Assembly: GCA_934643145.1 (NCBI GenBank)
Contig: CAKUBM010000042.1
Location: 1 to 11,973 of the forward strand
DNA length: 11,973 nucleotides
From: an uncultured Collinsella sp.
GTDB lineage: Bacteria; Actinomycetota; Coriobacteriia; Coriobacteriales; Coriobacteriaceae
Direction of reading: 5' to 3'
Position 1 is the stretch's first letter. Each line of letters starts with the position of its first letter. This document shows positions 1 to 5,942 of the stretch, one piece after another. The position numbers and the translations under genes were made by a program. The notes beneath the pieces are model-generated. The model saw only the letters and a program-made list of their open reading frames with translations, was not told the DNA's origin and made no database searches.

Positions 1-351
1 TAAGCCGGGTTCTGTCGTGAACGGTCATTTATCTTGTCTGCACGTTACCGTGCAGCTCCACGCACGCTACCCGAACGCGGACCGGGCCGGCCCATAGCGT
101 TCCTATTCGCGCTTGCTCCGGATGGGGCTTGCCAAGCCGCCGTGTTGCCACGACGCTGGTGGTCTCTTACACCACCGTTTCAGCTTTTCCCTTTACGCCT
201 TGCGGCGCAGGTGGGAGTCTTCTTTTCTGCGGCGCTTTCCGTCGGATCACTCCGCCCGGCCGTTAGCCGGCATCCCGCCCTCTGGAGCCCGGACTTTCCT
301 CACGCGCACTGCAAGCAGTACATCGCGCGACCGTCTGGCCCACTCAGCAGT
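1..351 (-). ncRNA. rnpB: RNase P RNA, bacterial type A (3' end cut off)
   Basis: Catalytic RNA of RNase P, which trims tRNA 5' leaders. Read on the minus strand it has the conserved 5' P4 block GAGGAAAGTCCGGGCTCC (284-301), the AACGGCCGGGCGG region, the AGAGACCACC core (158-167), the GCAAGCCCCATCCGG segment, GACAAGATAAATGACCG, and the 3' block ACAGAACCCGGCTTA (1-15) that pairs with the 5' block to form P4. The 5' strand of helix P1 (about 337-350) is present, but its 3' partner would lie left of base 1, so the gene is incomplete here. The 5' end near 349-353 is inferred from the promoter -10 position. Family identity is essentially certain; the exact ends are not. Confidence 0.97.
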
Positions 352-356
352 GCAAG

Positions 357-365
357 AGTGTAGCA
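357..365 (-). promoter_or_regulatory. Extended -10 promoter element for rnpB
   Basis: On the minus strand TGCTACACT is an extended -10 (TGN plus TACACT) ending about 6 bases before the expected 5' end of the RNase P RNA. No good -35 hexamer is found 16-18 bases upstream, which is compatible with an extended -10 promoter. Inferred from sequence only. Confidence 0.5.
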
Positions 366-432
366 CACCGCCAACGCACGAGGCGACACAACACGCGCGC
401 TCGACACGATAAACCAAGAACCGCCCATGCGT

Positions 433-438
433 TACAAT
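433..438 (+). promoter_or_regulatory. Possible plus-strand -10 element (TACAAT)
   Basis: TACAAT matches the -10 consensus at five of six bases and would start transcription near 445, directly before the C-rich hairpin region. The -35 region (about 410-415) is poor. It points away from the rnpB promoter, so 366-432 would be a divergent control region. Confidence 0.35.
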
Positions 439-444
439 AGTCGC

Positions 445-548
445 GTCGATGGGCAACGTCGTCAGTCGAGACGCGACCGCGCTCCGCACCCCTCCGTCTA
501 CTCGGTGCGTTCCCGCCTCCTCCCCGAGGCGGGATGTCGGCGTTTTTT
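445..548 (+). ncRNA. Candidate small RNA with two C-rich hairpin loops (6C-like)
   Basis: The segment has two adjacent hairpins. The first pairs CGCACC (485-490) with GGTGCG (504-509) around a loop starting CCTCC. The second pairs TCCCGCCTC (511-519) with GAGGCGGGA (526-534) around the loop CTCCCC. A run of six T follows at 543-548, 8 bases after the second stem, and a TACAAT box lies just upstream. Actinobacteria carry the 6C RNA, defined by two hairpins with C-run loops, and C-rich loops in other small RNAs pair with Shine-Dalgarno sequences. Resemblance to either is inference: the C runs are shorter than in the 6C definition, and the gap before the T run is unusual for an intrinsic terminator. 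It could be an unexpressed spacer. Confidence 0.33.
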
Positions 549-610
549 CATACCGCGACAACTCAATAGCTAACGTGCGACCAAGGCGGCAAGCTGCCGT
601 CTCGCTCGCA

Positions 611-649
611 AAACAAAAAAGGGACCCGCCCATTACGGACGGATCCCTT
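611..649 (-). terminator. Intrinsic terminator of rpsA
   Basis: On the minus strand, 25 bases after the rpsA stop, a 13-bp stem (619-631 with 637-649, two G-U pairs, loop of 5) is followed at once by TTTTTTGTTT. This is a classical Rho-independent terminator. Confidence 0.9.
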
Positions 650-673
650 AAAACAAGTGATCGTCAAACCGAT

Positions 674-1840
674 TTACTCGGCGTCGGTCTCCTCGTCCTT
701 CTTCTCGGAAGGCAGCGGGGTGACCTCGATCTCGACGCCCAGAGTCTCAGCAGCGGACTTCATGGACAGGGAGATGCGACGACGGTCGAGGTCGATCTCC
801 ATGACCTTGACCTGAACCTTGTCGCCCACGTGGGTGACCTGAGAAGGCTGATCGACGTGCTTGTTGGCCATCTCGGAGATGTGCACCAGGCCCTCGATGC
901 CCTCGCCCAGGTCGACGAAAGCGCCGAACGGGACAAGCTTGGTCACCGTGCCCTCGACGATAGCGCCGACGGGGTACTTCTTGACCAGTGCGCGCCACGG
1001 ATCCTCGGTGGTCTGCTTGAGACCGAGGGAGATGCGCTCGCGGTTGAGATCGACGTCGAGAACCTCGACCTCGACCTCCTGGCCGACCTTGACAACCTCG
1101 GAAGGATGATTGACGTGGTTCCAGGAGAGCTCGGAGATGTGGATGAGGCCGTCGATGCCGCCGAGGTCGACGAAGGCGCCGAAGTCGACGATGGAGGAAA
1201 CGGTGCCCTGGAGACGCATGCCAGACTTAAGCTTGGACAGGATCTCAGAGCGCTCGGCCTTACGGGACTCCTCGAGCACGACGCGGCGGGAGAGGACAAC
1301 GTTGTTGCGGTTGCGGTCCATCTCGATGACGCGGGCCTCGATGCGGGTGCCCATGTAGGAGGTGAGGTCCTTGACACGACGGAGGTCGACGAGGGAAGCG
1401 GGCAGGAAGCCACGCAGGCCGATGTCGAGGATCAGGCCGCCCTTGACAACCTCGATAACCTCGCCCTCGACGTTCTCGCCGGAGTTGAACTTCTCCTCGA
1501 TGCGGTTCCAAGCACGCTCGTACTCAGCACGCTTCTTGGAGAGGACCAGACGACCGTCCTTGTCCTCCTTCTGGAGAACCAGAGCCTCGATGGGATCACC
1601 GAGTGCAACGATGTCTGCAGGGTTAGCGTCCTTGCGGATGGACAGCTCGCGGACCGGGATAACGCCCTCGGACTTGAATCCGATGTCAACGAGCACCTCG
1701 TCATGCTCGATCTTAACGACAGTGCCGTTAACGAGATCGCCCTCATCAAAGTCGGTAATCGTACCGTCGATGAGGTTGTTCATCTCCTCCTCGTTGACAT
1801 CGTCAAGAGAGAAAATGGACGAGTTCTGAATCTCACTCAA
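674..1840 (-). CDS. rpsA: 30S ribosomal protein S1 (four S1 domains)
   Basis: RNA-binding ribosomal protein that helps load mRNA on the 30S subunit. The 388-residue product has four S1/OB-fold repeats at about residues 34-103, 119-186, 206-275 and 291-361. The last two carry the typical VxxIVDFGAFVDLGG-IDGLIHISELS and PFGAFVDLGEGIEGLVHISEM blocks. The N-terminus is acidic, and an acidic lysine/glutamate tail (EKKDEETDAE) ends the chain. Four domains is the form usual in actinobacteria and firmicutes; E. coli has six. The start codon is TTG, chosen because it follows AAAGGGG (1848-1854) by 7 bases. It is a monocistronic unit with its own promoter and terminator. A hairpin covers the SD (separate entry). 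Firmicute four-domain S1-like proteins are not always true S1; in actinobacteria this is normally rpsA. Confidence 0.95.
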   Translation of the reverse strand: MSEIQNSSIFSLDDVNEEEMNNLIDGTITDFDEGDLVNGTVVKIEHDEVLVDIGFKSEGVIPVRELSIRKDANPADIVALGDPIEALVLQKEDKDGRLVLSKKRAEYERAWNRIEEKFNSGENVEGEVIEVVKGGLILDIGLRGFLPASLVDLRRVKDLTSYMGTRIEARVIEMDRNRNNVVLSRRVVLEESRKAERSEILSKLKSGMRLQGTVSSIVDFGAFVDLGGIDGLIHISELSWNHVNHPSEVVKVGQEVEVEVLDVDLNRERISLGLKQTTEDPWRALVKKYPVGAIVEGTVTKLVPFGAFVDLGEGIEGLVHISEMANKHVDQPSQVTHVGDKVQVKVMEIDLDRRRISLSMKSAAETLGVEIEVTPLPSEKKDEETDAE

Positions 1841-1845
1841 AGGTG

Positions 1846-1868
1846 GACCCCTTTCGAACTACGGGGCC
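1846..1868 (-). promoter_or_regulatory. Hairpin covering the rpsA ribosome-binding site
   Basis: In the rpsA mRNA GGCCCC (1868-1863) can pair with GGGGTC (1851-1846), loop of 11, locking up the GGGG of the Shine-Dalgarno sequence. S1 controls its own translation in E. coli; whether this hairpin does similar work here is inference. Confidence 0.35.
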
Positions 1869-1971
1869 CCGATTGCTAGGACCTACAGAAGGGTGCGACA
1901 AGCACACAACGTTTAGGAACACTCGGGAGCCGACAGATACTAATGTGACGCTTATGCAATCACGTTCGTAT

Positions 1972-2000
1972 AGATTACGGGGAAATTGCTTCGATTTCAA
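1972..2000 (-). promoter_or_regulatory. Candidate rpsA promoter
   Basis: On the minus strand TTGAAA (2000-1995) and TAATCT (1977-1972) are separated by exactly 17 bases. Transcription would start near 1965 and leave a leader of about 125 bases before the TTG start. The remainder of the 315-base gap between rpsA and the divergent HAD gene (1841-2155) shows no ORF or known riboswitch. On the plus side TTGACG (2069-2074) and TAAAGT (2103-2108) exist but are badly spaced, so the HAD promoter remains unassigned. Confidence 0.45.
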
Positions 2001-2155
2001 GCGCGAACTGCGATTTTTTACTCGTATGGAGACTTTTTCGCAATCTTGTGGACGACCGTCTCCGTAAGTTGACGATAGGCCGTTAGGCATACGGCTTTGG
2101 GGTAAAGTATCCGGAACCAACGATTCTGGAACGTTATTTCGAGAAAGGTGCCCGC

Positions 2156-2914
2156 GTGCTCAAAGCAGTCGTTTTCGATATGGACGAGACGCTTCTTAGC
2201 ATCAACCTCAACGCGTTCATCCTTCGCTATTTTAAGGATGTCTCGTCGATGCTCGCGGATATCGGGCGCCGCAGCCGCGGTGGCACGATGGCACGCCTCG
2301 GCACCATCCTGGTCGACCTCAACGCCAACCGCCGAAGCGGCACGGACAACCGCACCAATCTTGAGTTTTACCGCACCGAGGTCGAGCGCAGGTGCGGCAT
2401 CTGCCTCTCCGATCCTATCATCTACGAGGCATTTACCTACTACGACCGCGAAGTTCTTCCATACAAGAATGACGACGTCATCAACGCCCACGCCATGCCG
2501 GGCGCACACGCCGCGCTTCAGGCCGTACAGGACGCAGGGCTGCGCTGCGCGCTCTTCACCAACCCCAGCTTTCCGCAGGGGGCCATCGAGTGCCGCATGG
2601 GTTGGGGCGACCTGGCCGACGCCCCCTTTGAGCTCGTCACGCACATGGGAAACACCACCCGCTGCAAGCCCGATGCCACCTACTATCTAGAGCAGCTTCA
2701 GGTGATGGGGCTCGAGCCGCACGAGGTCCTTATGGTGGGCAACGACCCCAAGCGTGACTTCCCCAGCCCCGCCTGCGGCATTCAGACTGCCTATGTTGGT
2801 CAGGGAAAACCCGGCCGAGCCACCTGGCGCGGAACCATGGAAGACTTCGCCCGCGACTTCAACGCCGTAGTAGAAGCCTTCTACGAACACCAAGTAGCCG
2901 ACGAACTGTCTTAA
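2156..2914 (+). CDS. HAD-superfamily hydrolase
   Basis: Putative phosphatase of 252 residues; the substrate cannot be told from sequence. HAD motif I is DMDET (nucleophile Asp8, acid/base Asp10), motif II is the Thr of LFTNPS (about residue 135), motif III is Lys171 in CKPDATYYLEQL, and motif IV is GNDPKRD (195-201). A helical insertion between motifs I and II (about residues 20-110) is a C1-type cap, which fits the Gph/YjjG-like subgroup. The start is GTG at 2156, preceded by AAAGG with a 7-base gap. It is divergent from rpsA. Its stop codon overlaps the stop of the convergent cyuA gene, so there is no space for an intrinsic terminator between them. Confidence 0.85.
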   Translation: MLKAVVFDMDETLLSINLNAFILRYFKDVSSMLADIGRRSRGGTMARLGTILVDLNANRRSGTDNRTNLEFYRTEVERRCGICLSDPIIYEAFTYYDREVLPYKNDDVINAHAMPGAHAALQAVQDAGLRCALFTNPSFPQGAIECRMGWGDLADAPFELVTHMGNTTRCKPDATYYLEQLQVMGLEPHEVLMVGNDPKRDFPSPACGIQTAYVGQGKPGRATWRGTMEDFARDFNAVVEAFYEHQVADELS

Positions 2915-4230
2915 CAAACTCGAGTCTTGCCGATCATGATGTTGAGGATCTCGACGTCGGTGTCCTTCATGCCCACGCGGCCTACGTAGCCCATGCTGGC
3001 AATCGTCTGCTCGACGGTATCCTGGATCAAACCCTCGCCGGCACGGAAGCCACGCCCCTGCATGGCCATGTCATGTCCCAGAATCGCCGCATCGACGGCA
3101 GCCGAAATCTTGGCGGCACAGCTCGCCTTGGCGCCATCGCACACGATGCCGCCAACGTTACCGAGCGTGTTCGAAACCGTCGAGCCAATCTGCTCGCGCG
3201 TGCCACCGCACAGCCAGGTAATCGCAGCACCGGCACCGCACGCAGCGCAAATAGCACCGCAAAACGCCGAGAGCGCACCAATATAGCTCTTGATATGCAC
3301 GGCGATAAGATCGGACAGCATCACGGCACGCACCAGGCGCTCGTGGTCGCAACGCAGGTACTCGGCATACTCCATGACGGGCAATGCGCAGGTAATGCCT
3401 TGATTGCCCGAGCCGCACACAATGGCGACCGGCAGCGCGCAACCGTTCATGCGGGCGTCGGACCCGGCGGCCGCACGGGCACGGGCACGGCAGGCGACGT
3501 CATCGGCACGAGCACCCAGCAGCGTACGACCCACCTCGGCGCCCCAAGCGTGCACAAGGCCCTCGGCACTGATTGCGCCATTCAGCTCAATCTGACGCTC
3601 AACGGCAGCGCGGGCGCCCTCAATGTCACCGTCCTCGATAAAGTCGATGATGGAATCAATGGACATGGGCGTATCGGCGTTATCTGCCGCACGCTCGGCC
3701 ACCACGCGCTCGGCGCAGGCGGCGCACTCCCCCGCCGACTTGCCGCATACCGGAATACCATCGAGCGTATGGCACGTGACATTGGTGTGGTGATCGGTAA
3801 TCTCGACGACCGCGGTATGGCCCCCGGCTGTCGCAGTCACCTTGATGTAGAGGTTGGGCACACCCTCGACAAGCGACACATCGCAGTAGCCGGCGTCGGC
3901 GAGGAGCTCGGCCACACGAGCGCGGTCTTCATCGTTAACGCTCTCGAGCACCTCAAGCGCGCTCTTAGCGTCGCCGCCCACGGCACCCAGCACGGCCGCG
4001 GCCTCAATACCGTGCATACCGCCCGAGTTGGGCACGGTCACGCTCTTAACGTTCTTGATGATGTTGCCCGAGCAGGCAACGTCCATATGATCGGGTTCGC
4101 AACCGAGCGTCTGGCTCGCCAACGCCGCTGCATAGGCAACGGCAATAGGCTCGGTGCAGCCGAGCGCACAGACAAGCTCGCGGTTCAAAACATCGCAAAA
4201 CGCGGCATCACGAAGGGAATCGGTAGGCAT
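2911..4230 (-). CDS. cyuA: L-cysteine desulfidase / UPF0597 (serine dehydratase alpha-like) protein
   Basis: A 439-residue member of the CyuA (YhaM/UPF0597) family. These are oxygen-sensitive [4Fe-4S] enzymes that break L-cysteine into pyruvate, ammonia and sulfide. The sequence has the conserved ALGCTEPIAVAYAAA block with Cys25, the ACSGNIIKNVKSVTVPN block (52-68), CGSGNQGITCALPV (272-285), and the cysteine-rich FCGAICAACGAGAAITWLCGG (323-343). Cys25, Cys281, Cys324 and Cys331 are plausible cluster ligands by position relative to the archaeal enzyme; this is inference. Length matches the family. The ATG start follows AGGAGA with a 5-base gap. The gene stands alone, divergent from rpiB. A free sulfide-producing enzyme fits a gut anaerobe. 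Some relatives are annotated as serine dehydratases, so the true substrate is open. Confidence 0.88.
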   Translation of the reverse strand: MPTDSLRDAAFCDVLNRELVCALGCTEPIAVAYAAALASQTLGCEPDHMDVACSGNIIKNVKSVTVPNSGGMHGIEAAAVLGAVGGDAKSALEVLESVNDEDRARVAELLADAGYCDVSLVEGVPNLYIKVTATAGGHTAVVEITDHHTNVTCHTLDGIPVCGKSAGECAACAERVVAERAADNADTPMSIDSIIDFIEDGDIEGARAAVERQIELNGAISAEGLVHAWGAEVGRTLLGARADDVACRARARAAAGSDARMNGCALPVAIVCGSGNQGITCALPVMEYAEYLRCDHERLVRAVMLSDLIAVHIKSYIGALSAFCGAICAACGAGAAITWLCGGTREQIGSTVSNTLGNVGGIVCDGAKASCAAKISAAVDAAILGHDMAMQGRGFRAGEGLIQDTVEQTIASMGYVGRVGMKDTDVEILNIMIGKTRVC

Positions 4231-4285
4231 AGGTATCTCCTGCTTGCATAACGGGCTGGTCTCTCAAAAATAATTAGCTCTTCTA

Positions 4286-4305
4286 TTTGATAACAATGCA
4301 TCAAA
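4286..4305. promoter_or_regulatory. Palindrome TTTGAT-N8-ATCAAA upstream of cyuA
   Basis: A perfect 6-bp inverted repeat with an 8-base spacer lies 56 bases upstream of the cyuA start, where an operator could sit. The same half-site recurs at 4395-4404. The regulator is unknown. Confidence 0.3.
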
Positions 4306-4394
4306 AACCGCAACCATGGTTCCGGCGGACGGCGCTCAAGCACAAACTGGCGGCATTCATTCATGAAAAGCGGGTCTTGTTGCCTGCTAAAGCG

Positions 4395-4404
4395 TTTGAT
4401 CAAA
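4395..4404. promoter_or_regulatory. Palindrome TTTGATCAAA upstream of rpiB
   Basis: A perfect 10-bp palindrome, flanked by GCG and AAACGC that extend an imperfect stem. It uses the same TTTGAT half-site as 4286-4305, without a spacer. A possible -10 for rpiB (TATCAT, 4436-4441) follows 31 bases downstream, although no good -35 was found. The remainder of the 272-base cyuA/rpiB gap shows no gene. Confidence 0.25.
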
Positions 4405-4502
4405 AAACGCCCGAGCGTTTACACAAAAGTCGCGCTATCATGCAGTCGAACGCGGTAAACACCTTTAGCATTTGCGCCGCACAGACCAGAGAGGAACCAT
4501 CT

Positions 4503-4970
4503 ATGAAGATCGGTATCGGTAACGACCACGCCGCCGTCGAGCTCAAGAACATCATTTCCGAGCACCTGAAGGAGCGCGGCTGCGAGGTCGTGAACTTTGG
4601 CACCGACACCTCCGAGAGCTTTGACTACCCCATCGCCGGCTACAAGGTGGGTAAGGCCGTTGCCAACGGCGACGTCGACCTGGGCATCCTGATCTGCGGT
4701 ACCGGCGTCGGGATCAGCCTGGCTGCCAACAAGGTCGAGGGCGTACGCGCCGTCGTGTGCTCCGAGCCCTTCAGCGCCAAGCTCTCCCGCATGCACAACA
4801 ACACCAACGTGCTCGCCTTTGGCGCCCGCGTCGTTGGCTCCGAGCTCGCTAAGATGATCGTCGACGAGTGGCTCGACGCCGAGTTCGAGGGCGGCCGCCA
4901 CGAGCGTCGCGTCAACCTCCTCAACGAGATCGACCAGACCCGCGGTCTCAAGGTCGTCGACGAGGCCTAA
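4503..4970 (+). CDS. rpiB: Ribose-5-phosphate isomerase B (RpiB/LacAB family)
   Basis: Interconverts ribulose-5-phosphate and ribose-5-phosphate in the pentose phosphate pathway. The 155-residue product has the family length. It shows GNDHAAVELK (6-15, usual form GxDHAGxxLK), DYPIAGYKVGKAV (41-53), the catalytic-cysteine loop GILICGTGVGISLAANK with Cys65, the MHNNTNVLAFGARVVG block (His97), and a C-terminal RRVNLLNEID. The ATG at 4503 was chosen because GAGAGGAA lies just upstream and the family N-terminus begins here; the frame is open further upstream to 4287, but that part has no family similarity. LacA/LacB subunits of galactose-6-phosphate isomerase are relatives, yet the single gene and lack of tagatose-pathway neighbours favour RpiB. 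A strong terminator follows. Confidence 0.93.
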   Translation: MKIGIGNDHAAVELKNIISEHLKERGCEVVNFGTDTSESFDYPIAGYKVGKAVANGDVDLGILICGTGVGISLAANKVEGVRAVVCSEPFSAKLSRMHNNTNVLAFGARVVGSELAKMIVDEWLDAEFEGGRHERRVNLLNEIDQTRGLKVVDEA

Positions 4971-4997
4971 AGACTTACAACGCCATACGCTAGCGAC

Positions 4998-5040
4998 AGC
5001 CCCCGCCTGGAATGCACGCACATTCCAGGCGGGGGCTCTT
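4998..5040 (+). terminator. Intrinsic terminator of rpiB
   Basis: A perfect 17-bp stem (4998-5014 with 5021-5037) with a 6-base loop CACGCA is followed by CTTTAG. The stem is very strong and the T run is short. It lies 27 bases after the rpiB stop. Confidence 0.8.
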
Positions 5041-5041
5041 T

Positions 5042-5074
5042 AGTAGATTTCTAGGCATGTCCCAAAAATCTACT
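5042..5074. repeat. Small inverted repeat AGTAGATTT ... AAATCTACT
   Basis: A perfect 9-bp inverted repeat with a 15-base loop containing TGTCCCAA, placed exactly between the convergent terminators of rpiB and ndk. It shares AGTAG and TGTCCCAAA with the inverted repeat at 10777-10807, also next to a terminator, which hints at a dispersed element. Confidence 0.5.
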
Positions 5075-5076
5075 GG

Positions 5077-5115
5077 AATATAAAAGGGCGCCGCGGATGG
5101 AGTTCCGCGGCGCCC
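5077..5115 (-). terminator. Intrinsic terminator of ndk
   Basis: On the minus strand a perfect 11-bp GC stem (5115-5105 with 5096-5086, loop of 8) is followed by TTTTATATT. It lies 38 bases after the ndk stop. Confidence 0.85.
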
Positions 5116-5153
5116 AAGCCACACGCTAACAGCTTTAAGGAGTCAAAGCTGGT

Positions 5154-5558
5154 TTAGCCAAAGAAGCGCTTGATCTCGATCTCGGCGTTCTCCAGGCAGT
5201 CGGAGCCGTGGATCACGTTGGCGTTGACATCGACAGCGAAGTCGCCGCGAATGGTGCCGGGCGCAGCATCAAGCGGGTTGGTAGCGCCCATAAGGGTGCG
5301 CATCTTGGAAACAGCGGAGAGACCGGAAACGACCATCTTGACGACCGGACCGCTCGTCATAAAGTCGCAGAGACCGCCAAAGAAGGGCTTGTCGGCCAGA
5401 TGGGCGTAGTGCTCCTCGACGGTAGCGCGCTCGAGCGTGGTCATCTCCATGCGCTCGATGACAAGGCCGCTACGCTCAATACGAGCAACGATCTCGCCGA
5501 TCTTGCGATCGCGCACCGCGTCGGGCTTAATCATGATGAAGGTCTTCTCGATAGCCAT
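5154..5558 (-). CDS. ndk: Nucleoside diphosphate kinase
   Basis: Transfers the gamma phosphate of ATP to NDPs through a phosphohistidine, balancing nucleotide pools. The 134-residue product has the N-terminal FIMIKPDAVRD, the YAHLADKPFFGGL helix region, MGATNPLDAAPGTIRGDFAVD (90-110), and the active-site NVIHGSDCLENAEIEIKRFF with phospho-acceptor His117. The canonical motif is HGSD followed by Ser, Gly or Ala; here Cys121 follows, which is unusual. Length is typical for bacterial Ndk. The ATG at 5558 was chosen over an in-frame ATG at 5600 because it has AAAGG 7 bases upstream and gives the family N-terminus. It is monocistronic, with its own promoter and terminator, convergent with rpiB. Confidence 0.95.
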   Translation of the reverse strand: MAIEKTFIMIKPDAVRDRKIGEIVARIERSGLVIERMEMTTLERATVEEHYAHLADKPFFGGLCDFMTSGPVVKMVVSGLSAVSKMRTLMGATNPLDAAPGTIRGDFAVDVNANVIHGSDCLENAEIEIKRFFG

Positions 5559-5621
5559 AAGGTAGCCTTTCAAGTAGGTTCGCGCGTGCCCAAGTCCCAT
5601 TCCGGCACCCGCCTGGACTGC

Positions 5622-5650
5622 ATCGTAACAGAGTTTTAGCTGCAGTTAAA
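5622..5650 (-). promoter_or_regulatory. Candidate ndk promoter
   Basis: On the minus strand TTTAAC (5650-5645) and TACGAT (5627-5622) are 17 bases apart, giving a start near 5615 and a leader of about 57 bases. The -35 is weak. Confidence 0.4.
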
Positions 5651-5656
5651 CAAAAA

Positions 5657-5691
5657 GCTGTTTATTGAAACGCTGCAATTTATTAAAGCGC
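5657..5691. repeat. Two imperfect direct repeats upstream of the ndk promoter
   Basis: GCTGTTTATTGAAACGC (5657-5673) and GCAATTTATTAAAGCGC (5675-5691) match at 13 of 17 positions with an 18-base period, just upstream of the putative ndk -35. They could be tandem binding sites. In the rest of the ndk/argH gap, 5692-5857, the only structure seen is a CCGACCGC/GCGGTCGG inverted repeat (5736-5776). Confidence 0.35.
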
Positions 5692-5857
5692 TCCATATGT
5701 GTCACTTCTGTTTCGAAGCCCGATTAGAGTACCATCCGACCGCTCATCAACCACATGGAACAGAGCGGGCGGTCGGTTGCCACCCGCGAACGTACCCCCT
5801 TCACAACCTGCCCAAAGGTCCTACAGAAGTTCTCGACAAGCCCCTCCCCCATAGCAG

Positions 5858-5889
5858 CAAAATAGGGGCGCCCGCATCAGCAGACGCCC
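5858..5889 (-). terminator. Intrinsic terminator of argH
   Basis: On the minus strand a 10-bp stem with two G-U pairs (5889-5880 with 5875-5866, loop TGAT) is followed by CTATTTTG. It lies 53 bases beyond the argH stop. Confidence 0.7.
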
Positions 5890-5942
5890 GTAAAGCTAAA
5901 ACGATTTATCAATAAATGGACAATACGTCTTCAGCCAAACCT

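Noticed and set aside
449..1879. 476-codon plus-strand open frame opposite rpsA
   Set aside because: It mirrors the rpsA codon pattern on the other strand, has low-complexity Leu/Asp/Val content and matches no family. rpsA is certain.
3073..4251. 392-codon plus-strand open frame opposite cyuA
   Set aside because: An antisense shadow caused by GC-rich codon use; no Shine-Dalgarno and no recognisable domains.
4287..4502. N-terminal extension of rpiB
   Set aside because: The extension lacks family similarity; the ATG at 4503 has a ribosome-binding site and the normal RpiB start.
5736..5776. CCGACCGC/GCGGTCGG inverted repeat as a terminator or tRNA
   Set aside because: No T run on either strand, a 25-base loop, and no tRNA T-loop; left as an unexplained stem.
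5697..5915. 72-codon plus-strand open frame between ndk and argH
   Set aside because: No ribosome-binding site, many His/Pro residues, and it overlaps the argH terminator on the other strand.
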